A stretch of 51,123 nt of DNA from Enhygromyxa salina (GCF_002994615.1 NZ_PVNK01000179.1:1-51123), one strand, 5' to 3'; positions 29,345-39,830 are shown, numbered from the stretch's first letter. Numbers and translations: made by a program. Notes: generated from the letters alone by a model not told the origin.

Positions 29345-29358
29345 CGCGCCAGTATACT
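29332..29358. promoter_or_regulatory. Shared divergent promoter of coaD and the TPR-like lipoprotein gene
   Basis: The perfect palindrome AGTATACT (29351-29358) gives a TATACT -10 box on each strand. On the plus strand a TTGATT (29332-29337) stands 15 bp upstream, and the ATG is at 29367. On the minus strand the GTG at 29344 is about 7 bases after its -10 box. Both transcripts would be leaderless or nearly so. No good -35 box was seen for the minus direction. Confidence 0.45.
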
Positions 29359-29366
29359 TCCCGCTC

Positions 29367-30338
29367 ATGCGCTCGTCGTCCGTTTGCTGGCGCTGCCTTC
29401 CGGCGCTCACACTGACCGCCCTCCTCATGCCTTGCCTGGTCTCTGGCGGTTGCCAGAGCGACGACAAGCCGGGGCCCAAGAAGCTCGATCGTGTTAGCCC
29501 CTTCGATCGCGGAGTCAAGCCGAGGCCGGCCCCAGACCCGAACGACCCGCTGCGCAACCCTGCCTACGAGACCCCGCAGGGCCGCGACGGCGAGCAGATC
29601 CCCGACGCCGAGATCGACGCCGTGTTGGCTGAGGCCGCCGCCTTCGCCGAGACCGGGAACCTTGCGCAGCAGCGCGCGGTGCTGCGCAAGTGCGCGAACA
29701 AGACCCCGGCCAGCGCCCGCTGCGACGGTGAGATGGGGCTCTCCATGATCAAGGCCAAGAATCGGCGGGCCGCGGCGCTCTACTATCTGGTCGAGGCTGC
29801 GGGGGTCGACGACAGCAAGGCCGACGCGGGGCTCTACGCGCGGGTTGGCGAGCAGCTGCGCCAGCACGGCAAGCTCGCCGAAGCGGCCGCGGCGCTGGAG
29901 CTGGCGATCGCGCGCGAGCCCTCGGCCGAGCACCTGTTCGCGCTCGGCCAGATCTTGTCGCTTCAGCCCGAGCACCTCGCCGCTGGCGCCGACCGCATGG
30001 CCGAAGCGCGCGCGCTCGACGACCGCATCGAGTGGCTGCACGACGAGGCCGTGATCCGGGGCCAGCTCCCCATCCGCGAGCAGGCCGAGACCTCGCTGGC
30101 GCTGTTCAAGCAGTACATCGAGCGCGCGAAGGACCAGCCGGCCGCCAAGCTCCCGACCCCGCCCGACAGCCTCGAGGACCGCATGGCCGAGCTCGAGTAC
30201 CTCGTCAAGCGCTACCCCACCCAGGCCGAGTGGGACAAGCAGCAGGCCGAGGCCTCCGCGGCCAAGCCCGAGGGCGGCAGCCCGCCAGCAAAGCCCGCGC
30301 CCGAGACGCCCGCGCCCGAGCAGACCGAGCCGAGCTGA
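29367..30338 (+). CDS. Lipoprotein with TPR-like helical repeats
   Basis: 323 residues. The signal peptide (ALTLTALLMPCLVSGGC) has a lipobox SGGC, then a Pro/Asp-rich linker. Residues about 80-230 are paired helices of TPR type: AEAAAFAETGNLAQQRAVLRKC, RRAAALYYLVEAAG and HGKLAEAAAALELAIAREPSAEHLFALGQIL. The C-terminus is Pro/Ala/Glu-rich (PAKPAPETPAPEQ). Probably a scaffold facing the periplasm. Ends 4 bp before the sugar-kinase-like gene, so they share an operon. Confidence 0.8.
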   Translation: MRSSSVCWRCLPALTLTALLMPCLVSGGCQSDDKPGPKKLDRVSPFDRGVKPRPAPDPNDPLRNPAYETPQGRDGEQIPDAEIDAVLAEAAAFAETGNLAQQRAVLRKCANKTPASARCDGEMGLSMIKAKNRRAAALYYLVEAAGVDDSKADAGLYARVGEQLRQHGKLAEAAAALELAIAREPSAEHLFALGQILSLQPEHLAAGADRMAEARALDDRIEWLHDEAVIRGQLPIREQAETSLALFKQYIERAKDQPAAKLPTPPDSLEDRMAELEYLVKRYPTQAEWDKQQAEASAAKPEGGSPPAKPAPETPAPEQTEPS

Positions 30339-30342
30339 GCGG

Positions 30343-31392
30343 ATGACGAGCCCGTCCGAGCTGCTGGCCGAGGTCCTCGGCCACTGGGGCCTCGCCGACG
30401 CCGAGGTCGCGCCGTGCGGGAGCGGGCTGATCAACTCGACCTACGCGGTCACCGAGTCCTCGGGTCGGCGCAGGATCCTCCAGCGGGTCAGCACGATCTT
30501 CGACCCGGCGATCCACCACAACATCCTCGCGGTCACCGAGCACCTCGAGCGCGCCGGGCTCGCGACGCCGAGGCTGGTGCCGACCCAAAGCGGCGACGCG
30601 TGGCTCGACCGGGGCGCGGGCGTCTGGCGGCTCCAAAGCGCGATCGAGGGCGTGAGCTTCAACGCCCTCGCCGACGCGGGGCAGGCTCGGGTCGCGGGCG
30701 AGCTCGTCGGTCGCTGGCACGCCGCGCTGGCCGACCTCGACCATGAATTCGTCGCCTTGCGGGTCGGCGTTCACGACACCCCGCGGCACCTCGCTCGGTT
30801 GCGCGAAGCGCTCGCGCGCTTCGACGGCCACCGCCTCTACGCCGAGGTCGAGCCCCTCGCGCGGACGCTGCTCGACGCCGCCGAGGGCCTGTCGCCGCTG
30901 CCCGAGTGCCCACAGCGGGTCGCCCACGGCGACCTCAAGATCAACAACATGATGTTCGCGGGCGCCGACGGGAGCGGGCGTCAGCGGCCGCTCGCGCTGA
31001 TCGACCTCGACACCGTCGCGCCGCTGCCCCTCGCCTACGAGCTCGGTGACGCGTGGCGCTCGTGGTGCAACCGCGCGACCGAGGACGAGCCCGAGGCGCG
31101 CTTTGACCTCGGCTTCTTCGCGGCCTCGCTCGCGGGCTGGCGCGCGGGCTTCGGCGAGGCCCCGAGCGCCGCCGAGCGCGAGGCGCTGCTGCTCGGGCCG
31201 GAGTGGATCAGCCTCGAGCTCGCCGCTCGCTTCGCCGCGGACGCGCTGTTCGAGGACTACTTTGGCTGGGACGAGGCGCGCTTTGCCGGTCGCGGTGAGC
31301 ACAACCTCGCCCGGGCGCGGGGGCAGTGGTCGCTGCACCGGGCGATGGACGGGACCCGGCGCGAGCGTGAGCGGCTGCTCGCGGCGATGTGA
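30343..31392 (+). CDS. APH-fold small-molecule kinase, NahK-like
   Basis: 349 residues. Aminoglycoside phosphotransferase fold with SGLINSTYAV near the N-terminus as nucleotide loop, the catalytic Brenner motif HGDLKINNMMF (about residue 197) and the metal-binding ALIDLDTV (about 219). This combination and length match N-acetylhexosamine 1-kinase-type proteins, which phosphorylate sugars, better than antibiotic kinases. Four bases after the TPR-like lipoprotein stop, so co-transcribed. Substrate is not provable from sequence. Confidence 0.8.
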   Translation: MTSPSELLAEVLGHWGLADAEVAPCGSGLINSTYAVTESSGRRRILQRVSTIFDPAIHHNILAVTEHLERAGLATPRLVPTQSGDAWLDRGAGVWRLQSAIEGVSFNALADAGQARVAGELVGRWHAALADLDHEFVALRVGVHDTPRHLARLREALARFDGHRLYAEVEPLARTLLDAAEGLSPLPECPQRVAHGDLKINNMMFAGADGSGRQRPLALIDLDTVAPLPLAYELGDAWRSWCNRATEDEPEARFDLGFFAASLAGWRAGFGEAPSAAEREALLLGPEWISLELAARFAADALFEDYFGWDEARFAGRGEHNLARARGQWSLHRAMDGTRRERERLLAAM

Positions 31393-31428
31393 TCCGGTCT
31401 CGCGCGCGTGCTAGCCTCGTCCCTCGCC

Positions 31429-32124
31429 GTGTCCGCGCGACCCAAACTTCGAGGCCGTGGGCCACGGGCCGCTCGCAAGACCCTGCGCGGCCGCGTGGCG
31501 CTCGTGGTCGGGCTCGGCGGCTTCGTCCTCGCGAGCTGGCTGCCCGGCCTCGGCCACGCCTCGACCGTCGCCGAGCAGCGCGCCCGCCTGCCCCCGCCCG
31601 CGACCTGCAAAGATCCGATCGCCGGGGTCTGGAAGTCCCACTCCTACGATCAGCGCTTCCGCGACTGGACGATCTTCACCCTCGAGCTCCAGCGGACCGC
31701 GCCCGGCGTCGACGAATTCGAGGGCCGGATCACCAACCACAGCTGGGTCGCCGAGCCGCACGAGAGCTCGCCGCCGCCGTGCCGCGGGGAGCTGCGCTAC
31801 CTGATCTCGATGGACGCCAAGGGCCACGTCCGAGACGGGATCATCAGCGTCTACGGCGTCGGCAGCTGGAAGCTCGACGAGGTCCTGTGTGGCTCGTGGA
31901 ACATGGGCTACAACCTCGACCACTTCTCGGGCCAGATCGACCCGGAGTTGATGGAGTTTCAGTCGGTCAACAACGACGGCGGGCGAGCGGTGAACGACCC
32001 GGTCGTGTTTCGGCGGGTGCACTGCAACGATGGCGAGCAGCCCGACCAGGAGCCGCGGATCGCCGTCGCGCCGCCGCCGTTTACGCCCCCGGAGGAAGAG
32101 GGCGGCGGCTGCGGGCTGCGCTGA
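31429..32124 (+). CDS. Exported protein of unknown function
   Basis: 231 residues from the GTG at 31429; a GTG at 31408 is also in frame. An Arg-rich start is followed by a hydrophobic segment (VALVVGLGGFVLASWLPGLGHAS), which looks like a signal peptide with an AxA-like cut. The body has CKDPIAGVWKSHSYDQRF, DWTIFTLEL, CRGELRYLISMDAKGHV and NDPVVFRRVHC, a beta-rich fold with paired Cys. The C-terminus is Pro/Glu-rich and ends GGGCGLR. Family not recognised. Its last 44 bases overlap the end of the convergent protease gene. Confidence 0.7.
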   Translation: MSARPKLRGRGPRAARKTLRGRVALVVGLGGFVLASWLPGLGHASTVAEQRARLPPPATCKDPIAGVWKSHSYDQRFRDWTIFTLELQRTAPGVDEFEGRITNHSWVAEPHESSPPPCRGELRYLISMDAKGHVRDGIISVYGVGSWKLDEVLCGSWNMGYNLDHFSGQIDPELMEFQSVNNDGGRAVNDPVVFRRVHCNDGEQPDQEPRIAVAPPPFTPPEEEGGGCGLR

Positions 32125-35053
32125 GCTGGCGTCGGCGTCGGCCCAGGCCGAGCAGAGCGAGCAAGGCGAGCGCGCCAAAGCCCGCGCGACCGTCTGCGTC
32201 GCCGTTTCCGTCGCCATCGACCGCGCACCCGCACCCGCGACCGCTCGGATCCCAGCCCTCCTCCTCGGGCTCCGCGGGCGGCGGCTCGTCGTCCTCGAAC
32301 AGGCAGCCCGAGCTGCACCCGTCGCCGTTTTGGAGGTTGCCGTCGTCGCACTGCTCGTTGGACTGGACGAAGCCGTCGCCGCAGCCTCCGGACGCCGGGC
32401 CGTAGCCGACCACGCACAGCTGATCCAGGTTCCACCCGCCGAACTCGAGCCCGCCGTCGGTGTGAAGCGAGAAGCTCAGGCTGACCTGCCCGCTGGCGTC
32501 GAGCTGGGGGGTCAGATCGACGTCGTGAAAGCGCCACTCGCGATCGTGATGGTGCACGGTCGCCAGCTCCTCGCTCCCGCTGCCACGGTTTTGCCAGACG
32601 ATCTCGTCGTTGGCCGCGATCAACGCGTGATCCCAATAGCCGTCCTCGACGGTCAGCCACCGTCGGTACTGGAGGCGGACGACCTCGAACCCGGCCGCGT
32701 TGATTGGGGGGCTGGTCAGCGTCGAGCTGGTCGAGGGCGAGTAGAGCCCGGGCCAGTCGAGCTTGATGCCGACCACGCCGCTGCCCTCGTAGGCCGCGCC
32801 CGGATCACCGCCGCCGCCTGTGGGCCCGCCCGCGGCCCACTCGCCGTCGAGGATCCAGCCCTCGTCGCTTGGGTCGCCCTCGAAGTCGCTGCACCAGATC
32901 GGGGTGACCGCGCCCGTGAAGTACTCGTACCACTCGTCGGCGCGGTTGTCCGGCCGCGGGGCGACGGTGCCGTTGCCCCAGTCGAGCTCGACCTGATACT
33001 GCGTGACGCCCTGCTCGGGCTGGGCAGGGATCACGGCCTGCAGCAGCCCTGGGCCGACCGCGGCCATGGTCAGCTCGCTGGCCTCGAGCTCGGGACCACC
33101 AGGCTCGGCGCGCGGGCGCCAGCGCAGCGCAGCGACCGGCTCGACCGCGCCCGGGCAGCTGTCAAAGGTCTCGCCGTAGCTCAGCGTGACCTCGACGCTG
33201 CCGTCGGCCAGACGCGCCTCGCTGACCTCGAGCTCGGCGCCGAGCGGCTCGTAGAGGCCGTGGGCGGCGAAGGCCGCGTTGATCTCACAGATGTCGGGGG
33301 TGCCGTTTTGGAGCTCGCCGTCGTCGTCATTGGTGATCAGCGCCTCGAGGTACCACGAGGGCATGTCGACCGAGCGGCGGATGCCACCGAGCCAGATCGC
33401 GTCGGCCTTGGCCACGCCCTCGACCTCGCCGTACTTTTGGATCAGCGCGGTCCGGAGGTCCCACAGCGTGCCGCCGATGATCCGGCCCTCGTCGTGGACC
33501 TCGCCCGTGTCTTCGGGCCAGCGCCACTCGAAGCCGTCGGGATCGAGCTCGCGGATCGGCGCGTCGGTCTCGAGGAAGAAGCCGACGCCGACGTCGGGAT
33601 CACCGGTGATCGTGGCCGAGAGGTAGTCCGAGGCGCCCTCGCTCACGCCGCCGTTGAACAGGCCGACACCCGGCTGGAGCCCGAGCAGGTGCGCGACGTG
33701 GCCATACTCGTGATAGACGACGTCGGCGAGCAGCGCCGTGTTCTCGCAGCCGCTGCCCGAGAGGAAGAAATTGAGGGTGTTCTGATCGGCGAAGGCGTTG
33801 CAGATGTCGTTGATGTTGACGGTCACCGTGGTCTGCAGATCGACGGGCGTGAACGTGGGGTCGATCGCGCGGACGTAGTCCTTGACGATCTGCGTGTGGA
33901 CGTAGGCGTTGAGCTGGGCGTCTTGCTCGGGATCTGGGAACAGATCCCACACGTAGGTCTGGTTGTGGCCGAGGGTCGTGAGCACCGTGGTCAGCGGCCC
34001 GCTGGCGTTGACGACCCGCTGGTAGAGGCCCTCGGGCGCGAATTCGGCGCTAGCGCTGGCGCCGGGCAAGGCCACGAGGCCGTCGGCGTCGGTCCAGGTT
34101 GGCTGGCCGTCGATGCTGACCTCGAGGTGGGCGGCCGGGAAGCTGGCGCGGGGCTCGAGCGGCGAGCGGCGCCAGGTGTCGATCTCGAGCTCGGCCCAGT
34201 GCAGCAGCGACTCGCGGGCGAGAGGCTCGCCGCTGGCCGCGTCGGCGTAGACTCGCCAGCGACCGATCGGCTGGTCGAGCGCGACCTCGAGCGCGACGAC
34301 CTCGCGGTACTCGATCGCGCCGCCGGGGCCGACGAGCGGGAGGATCATCGGCGCGCTGACGGGGCCGTCGACCGAGCTGAGCTCGAGGCGGCCGGCGGCG
34401 AAGTCGGAGCTGATCCAGTCGCGGGCGAGCTCGCCGACGCGGGCGGGATCGGCGGGAGCGCTCGGACCCGAGCGCGGTGCGAGCCCCACCTTGGGCAGCG
34501 CCTGCGAGCGCACGGCGATCAGGCGGTCGGCCTTGAACGACAGGCTGACCTGACCGCCGATGACCGCGAGGCCGCCGTGGTGCTGCGTGAACCCGAGGGT
34601 GCGCACGCCGTTGGTGAGCTCGTTGCTGACGAGGGTGAGGTCGGCGGGCGAGGCCCCCGGCGCGAGCAGATCGATGTGGCGAGCGATGAACTCACTGGCG
34701 AAGCGCTCGGCGATCGGGGCCGAGCCGCTGGCTCCGGGGACTCGCGCCGCGCTCGCGATCGAGGCGCCCGGGATCAGGCTGTCGAGCACCCCGGTGTCGG
34801 CGTCGAAGCGCGCGATCGAGTCCGCGCCGAGCTCGGCCTCGAGCGCGGCGAAGGCGGGCTTGTGAACGGCCGGGATCGCCCGCGAGTGAACGCGGGTGAC
34901 CCGGGGGGCCGAGCTCGTCGCGCGCGGGTGGAGCTCGAGCTGCGCGCGGCCCTGGAGATGTTGGGGGTGCTGAATCGCGTGGGCAGCCGACGGGGCCAGC
35001 CCGACCAGGGCCGCGAGGCTCAGCAGCGTTGCGAGACGGCGTGGGAGCCTCAT
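32081..35053 (-). CDS. Secreted M36/fungalysin-like metalloprotease with MYXO-CTERM tail
   Basis: 990 residues from the ATG at 35053, which begins a good signal peptide (LATLLSLAALVGLAPSAAHA); an ATG at 35074 adds 7 residues. A propeptide with an FTP/PepSY-type domain (TLGFTQHHGGLAVIGGQV) precedes the catalytic region with VVYHEYGHVAHLL and GGVSEGASDYLSA, the HExxH and downstream Glu of gluzincins, then EGRIIGGTLWDLR and NGTPDICEINAAFAAHGL. After a beta-sandwich comes one DUF4215 repeat (CGDGFVQSNEQCDDGN). The tail RGCGCAVDGDG, hydrophobic GFGALALLALLGLG and RRRR is a MYXO-CTERM sorting signal. Should be surface-anchored or released after cutting. Confidence 0.88.
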   Translation of the reverse strand: MRLPRRLATLLSLAALVGLAPSAAHAIQHPQHLQGRAQLELHPRATSSAPRVTRVHSRAIPAVHKPAFAALEAELGADSIARFDADTGVLDSLIPGASIASAARVPGASGSAPIAERFASEFIARHIDLLAPGASPADLTLVSNELTNGVRTLGFTQHHGGLAVIGGQVSLSFKADRLIAVRSQALPKVGLAPRSGPSAPADPARVGELARDWISSDFAAGRLELSSVDGPVSAPMILPLVGPGGAIEYREVVALEVALDQPIGRWRVYADAASGEPLARESLLHWAELEIDTWRRSPLEPRASFPAAHLEVSIDGQPTWTDADGLVALPGASASAEFAPEGLYQRVVNASGPLTTVLTTLGHNQTYVWDLFPDPEQDAQLNAYVHTQIVKDYVRAIDPTFTPVDLQTTVTVNINDICNAFADQNTLNFFLSGSGCENTALLADVVYHEYGHVAHLLGLQPGVGLFNGGVSEGASDYLSATITGDPDVGVGFFLETDAPIRELDPDGFEWRWPEDTGEVHDEGRIIGGTLWDLRTALIQKYGEVEGVAKADAIWLGGIRRSVDMPSWYLEALITNDDDGELQNGTPDICEINAAFAAHGLYEPLGAELEVSEARLADGSVEVTLSYGETFDSCPGAVEPVAALRWRPRAEPGGPELEASELTMAAVGPGLLQAVIPAQPEQGVTQYQVELDWGNGTVAPRPDNRADEWYEYFTGAVTPIWCSDFEGDPSDEGWILDGEWAAGGPTGGGGDPGAAYEGSGVVGIKLDWPGLYSPSTSSTLTSPPINAAGFEVVRLQYRRWLTVEDGYWDHALIAANDEIVWQNRGSGSEELATVHHHDREWRFHDVDLTPQLDASGQVSLSFSLHTDGGLEFGGWNLDQLCVVGYGPASGGCGDGFVQSNEQCDDGNLQNGDGCSSGCLFEDDEPPPAEPEEEGWDPSGRGCGCAVDGDGNGDADGRAGFGALALLALLGLGRRRRQLSAARSRRPLPPGA

Positions 35054-35116
35054 GGCGGGGTGCGATCCATTCATGAGCAGCGTAGCCAGAGTATGACGGT
35101 CGCGCGGTGACGTCGA

Positions 35117-35138
35117 GCTAGCAGCCCGGGCTGCTAGC
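35117..35138. repeat. 22-bp perfect palindrome of the CTAG family
   Basis: GCTAGCAGCCC followed by its exact reverse complement, centred on CCCGGG between the divergent protease and lipoprotein genes. Halves of it are the outer ends of the 70-bp modules and of the motif behind the channel gene (42729). It may be two element ends joined after loss of the interior. Confidence 0.85.
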
Positions 35139-35169
35139 GACCGCTGAGCGCAGGCTATAGCCTCGGGAC

Positions 35170-35928
35170 GTGCGGCGCGGCGTACTCAGCTCTGGCCTCC
35201 TCGGGCTGCTCGCGATCGTGTCGCTCGTGGCCTGTGGCAAGGCCGACCCCGGCGCCGCGGCGCCGCAGACCGAGGCCGCCGCGCCGCAGCCCGAGCCCGC
35301 GCCCGCGCCCGACGACGCAGGTGGCAGCGAGGGCGCCGAAGAGCCCGATCCCGAGCTCCCGCGGGTCGAGCTCGACGCCGAGTTTCATCGCACGCGCGTC
35401 GGACCCGGCGGTGGTTTCTGGGTGCTCGGCGTCGTCCACAACCCGCATGGACACTCGATCGTCGATCCTCGCGCCGAGGTCCGACTCGTCGACGCCGAGG
35501 GCGAGCCCGTCGGCGGCGCGGCGCGCCGTGTGCCGCGAGTGCTCGCGCCCGGCGCCCGGGCCGCGGTCGCCGTGCTCGTGGCGGAGCCCGTCGAGCACGA
35601 GGAGCTCGAGCTGCACGCGAGCGGTGTCGCGAGCGACGCGCCGCGGCCCGATCCGCTGCCGCTGACGCTCGAGCACGCGCCGCCGCAGCGGGCCGACCTC
35701 GGCGGGTGGTTCGTGATCGGTCAGGTCACCAACGCTGGTGACGACGCGTTCGAGGGCGTGCGCCTCGAGATCCTGGGTCTCGACAAATCGGGCCACCTGC
35801 TCGGCGTCGATTGGCTGGTGCTCGATCCGATCGCGGCGCGAGAGACGATTGAATTCGACGTCGGCGATCTTCGCTACGAGGACACGCCCGCCAGCTTTGC
35901 GATCGCGCTGCGTCGACCGGCGCCGTGA
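35170..35928 (+). CDS. Lipoprotein with two FxLYD-like domains
   Basis: 252 residues from a GTG. The signal peptide GLLGLLAIVSLVACGK has lipobox VAC. A Pro/Ala/Glu linker is followed by two beta-sandwich repeats: FWVLGVVHNPHGHSIVDPRAEVRL and GWFVIGQVTNAGDDAFEGVRLEI. The F..xGxVxN pattern is typical of FxLYD domains, found on cell-surface proteins of unknown binding role. Divergent from the M36-like protease gene. Confidence 0.75.
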   Translation: MRRGVLSSGLLGLLAIVSLVACGKADPGAAAPQTEAAAPQPEPAPAPDDAGGSEGAEEPDPELPRVELDAEFHRTRVGPGGGFWVLGVVHNPHGHSIVDPRAEVRLVDAEGEPVGGAARRVPRVLAPGARAAVAVLVAEPVEHEELELHASGVASDAPRPDPLPLTLEHAPPQRADLGGWFVIGQVTNAGDDAFEGVRLEILGLDKSGHLLGVDWLVLDPIAARETIEFDVGDLRYEDTPASFAIALRRPAP

Positions 35929-35964
35929 GCTGGCAGGCTTCGACACCCTCGATGTTGACCCCCG

Positions 35965-36714
35965 CTACCCCTCGGTCAGCCGGGGCGGGCTCATGTAGTC
36001 CTCGGCGATCTCCAGGATCGCCTCGAGCGCTCCATGGAGCTCCCGCTCGCGCGCTTCGACCCTGCGCTTGTAGACCGCCCGGCCCAGCGACCAGAACCCC
36101 GCGATCCACAGCCCCATCCCCAGCGGGATCAGCCCCGGCAGCCCGACCAACGCGAGGGGGATGCAAGGCAGCACCGAGCCGCCCCCACCGACGCCGCCGA
36201 GCAGCGTCCCGAACACGCTCTTGACCAGCTGATCGAGCTTCTCCTCGATGCGAATACACGTGCGCCCGGACCGGGGCACGATCGTGACCGCGATCGTCCG
36301 CGACCAGCCCGGACCCGCGCGGCTGTGGGACGGGTGCGCCGTCCAGGTCAGCGAGCGGCCGATCAGCGAGGCCACGCCGAGCTCGCCCGTGTGGCGGCGG
36401 ACGACCTCGATCACGTATTCGTAGGCGGGGACCGGGAGCTCGCCGTCGAGGGTGACCTCGAGCAGGATTGTGCGCGGGCCGCCGAGGCCCGGCGAGACAC
36501 GGTCGCGCCGCGCCTGTCGCAAGCTGAGCTCGGCGGCGGCGCGGCGCACGTAGACGGCCGCGATGCCCGCGGGCGAGGCGGCCTCCTCGAGCTCGGAGAC
36601 CGTCATCCGGGTGTTGTCGTTGGCCTGCCGCTGGAGCTCGGCGGCGCGCTCGAGGATCTGCGCCGCCTCCCGTTCTGGGTATCTTTGCTCGTAGCGGCGG
36701 CCGGACGATGGCAT
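35965..36714 (-). CDS. Two-helix membrane protein of unknown function
   Basis: 249 residues from the ATG at 36714. The N-terminus RYPEREAAQILERAAELQRQA is a short helical motif shared by many myxobacterial membrane proteins. A soluble alpha-beta part follows (RTILLEVTLDGELPVPAYEYVIEVVRRHTG). Near the C-terminus two hydrophobic helices (VLPCIPLALVGLPGLIPLG, GLWIAGFWSLG) precede a charged helical end. Family not identified; the helical motif may dock to kinases, which is a guess. Confidence 0.7.
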   Translation of the reverse strand: MPSSGRRYEQRYPEREAAQILERAAELQRQANDNTRMTVSELEEAASPAGIAAVYVRRAAAELSLRQARRDRVSPGLGGPRTILLEVTLDGELPVPAYEYVIEVVRRHTGELGVASLIGRSLTWTAHPSHSRAGPGWSRTIAVTIVPRSGRTCIRIEEKLDQLVKSVFGTLLGGVGGGGSVLPCIPLALVGLPGLIPLGMGLWIAGFWSLGRAVYKRRVEARERELHGALEAILEIAEDYMSPPRLTEG

Positions 36715-36958
36715 TGAAGACAAACCTTGGTGGGTCAGCAACGCGGGGGTATGCCGGCTCGATCTCGATTCGATGGCATCCGCGGCTAGGATCATGAGGC
36801 GACGAATTCGAGCTTACGCGCGACCCCTGGGAGGTGCACGGTCGGGTGCCATGATTTGCCGGCACTCCTCGGTTTTTCTCTCGCCTGCTCCAGCTACCCG
36901 GCGCGAGCGTCTCACACGCCCCTGGGACGTCATATGCGCCTTGGAACTATAGGTTTGT

Positions 36959-38125
36959 TCAGGCCTCGGGCTCGTTGTCGTCAGCGCCACGTGGTGGCCG
37001 CGGCAGCTCGGGCTCGAGCTGTCCGAGCACGTGGCTCGCGGCCACGATCACCGCGGGACGAAACAACAAGTTGACCAGGGGGATCGCCAGCAACACGGCG
37101 GCGCCAAGTCCAAAGCCCGCGGCGATCCACGGCCGCGTCTCGACGAGCGCGACCTCGCCTCGCCAGCGCCGCCCGAGCTTGGCCAGGATCGCTCCCCAGA
37201 TCCGAATCGGCAGCAGCAGCGTGCCGAGCGGGAAGCGGAGCTTGGCCAGGACCGCGCCCGAGTACCACGGGGGATGGAGCGTGACCCAGCGCTGCTCGAC
37301 CTCTTTGGGCTCTTCACCAGGTGCCAGGGTCCGGGCGCTGTCGAGCGCCTCGACCACGATCCAGTGCAGCAGCCACGCCCAGCCAAACACCGCGCCCCAG
37401 ATCCAGCCAAACAGCGGCAGCTTGGTCACGATCGCGACCAGCGGCGCGACGCCGACACCGAGCACGATCAGCTGCACGATCGACTCGACGAAGGCCTGCC
37501 AGTACGAGCGCAGGTAGGGCGGGTGGTGGTCCAGCCCGAGGTAGGGCCGCGACGCGGCGGCGAGCTTGGCGTAGCTGCGGGTGAAGATCACCGGAGACAG
37601 GGGCGCGGCCGCGACGAGGGTGGCGTAGTAGGACTTGATCCAGCCCCCGAGACCCTCGGCCTCGCCAGCGAGCGCGACGAAGCCACAGATGATCACGAAC
37701 AGCGCGACCGGGACGACCGCGCGGCCGATCAGCTCGTGCTCGCGCAGGAGCACGCGCAGGCCGAGGGCCGGCTGCGCGAGGCCCCACAGGATGTTGTCGA
37801 TCACTCGATCGGCGGCGGGCGGCGGGCTCGGGGCCTCGGCGTGCTCGCGCACGCGACCGAAGTAGCGCCGGGCGTGCTCGCGCAGCTGCTCGGGAACGAT
37901 CGTCGCCTGGCCTCCGCCCGGGTCCTCGCCCGGCTCCCCGCCCGGCTCCCCGCCCGGCTCCTCGACCAGCGGCACCACCTCCTGCGGCGCCGTGGCGACG
38001 GGCGCCCGCGGGGCGCGCTCGGGCGTCGCTTCGGGGTCCTCGATGATCGGCACGTGGGGTCCGCCAACACCGATCGGTGCCGGCGACTCCACGCACTCAC
38101 CGATTGAGTCGTCGCGCTCGCTCAC
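36959..38125 (-). CDS. EI24/CysZ-like multi-pass membrane protein
   Basis: 388 residues from the GTG at 38125. The frame stays open upstream only because it runs through an intergenic repeat. The first ~110 residues are acidic and Pro/Gly-rich with EEPGGEPGGEPGEDPGG. Then about six membrane helices (AVVPVALFVIICGFVALAG, IVQLIVLGVGVAPLVAIVT, IWGAVFGWAWLLHWIVVEAL, WIAAGFGLGAAVLLAIPLVN). The end IPLVNLLFRPAVIVAASHVL is characteristic of the EI24 family, whose bacterial CysZ members carry sulfate. The substrate here is unknown. Confidence 0.75.
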   Translation of the reverse strand: MSERDDSIGECVESPAPIGVGGPHVPIIEDPEATPERAPRAPVATAPQEVVPLVEEPGGEPGGEPGEDPGGGQATIVPEQLREHARRYFGRVREHAEAPSPPPAADRVIDNILWGLAQPALGLRVLLREHELIGRAVVPVALFVIICGFVALAGEAEGLGGWIKSYYATLVAAAPLSPVIFTRSYAKLAAASRPYLGLDHHPPYLRSYWQAFVESIVQLIVLGVGVAPLVAIVTKLPLFGWIWGAVFGWAWLLHWIVVEALDSARTLAPGEEPKEVEQRWVTLHPPWYSGAVLAKLRFPLGTLLLPIRIWGAILAKLGRRWRGEVALVETRPWIAAGFGLGAAVLLAIPLVNLLFRPAVIVAASHVLGQLEPELPRPPRGADDNEPEA

Positions 38126-38149
38126 GCCCGGATTGTACGCCCCGGGCGA

Positions 38150-38435
38150 GTACTCGCCGAGAGGCGAGCGTTTGGGGTGAGCGAGGGGCCTTTTTGAAAG
38201 GCCCCTCGAAGGCCCGAGTCGAGCGCGCAGCGCTTGATTCAGGCATTGCACCACGGGCTGCTAGCCCTAAATCAAGCGCTGAATTTTAAAAGCTGAATAA
38301 TTTAGGGCTAGTACGAGCCGCAAGGCGAGCGTTTGGGGTGAGCGGAGGGGGCTTCGCCGCCGCAGCGAGGGGCCTTTTGAAAGGCCCCTTGAAGATTAGA
38401 AGGCCTGAGTCGAGCGCGCAGCGCTTGATTCAGGG

Positions 38436-38439
<4 letters not shown>
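38150..38439 (+). repeat. Chain of CTAG-family repeats between fumC and the EI24-like gene
   Basis: Three modules in a row: a shortened long module (38150-38245) with the GGGGCCTTTTTGAAAGGCCCC hairpin; the right end of a 70-bp module leading into the 51-bp MITE-like element (38261-38311); and a full long module (38312-38435) with its hairpin, ending in the CTAG at 38436-38439. The junctions at 38261, 38308 and 38436 are all CTAG. The last one contains the fumC stop codon, exactly as copy 1 does for parE. Confidence 0.88.

Positions 38440-39830
<1,391 letters not shown>

Noticed and set aside
30343..31392. Aminoglycoside resistance kinase
   Set aside because: The fold is shared, but HGDLKINNMMF with ALIDLDTV and its setting fit NahK-type sugar kinases better.
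38126..38254. N-terminal extension of the EI24-like protein
   Set aside because: The added residues derive from the dispersed intergenic repeat; the GTG at 38125 starts the protein-like sequence.
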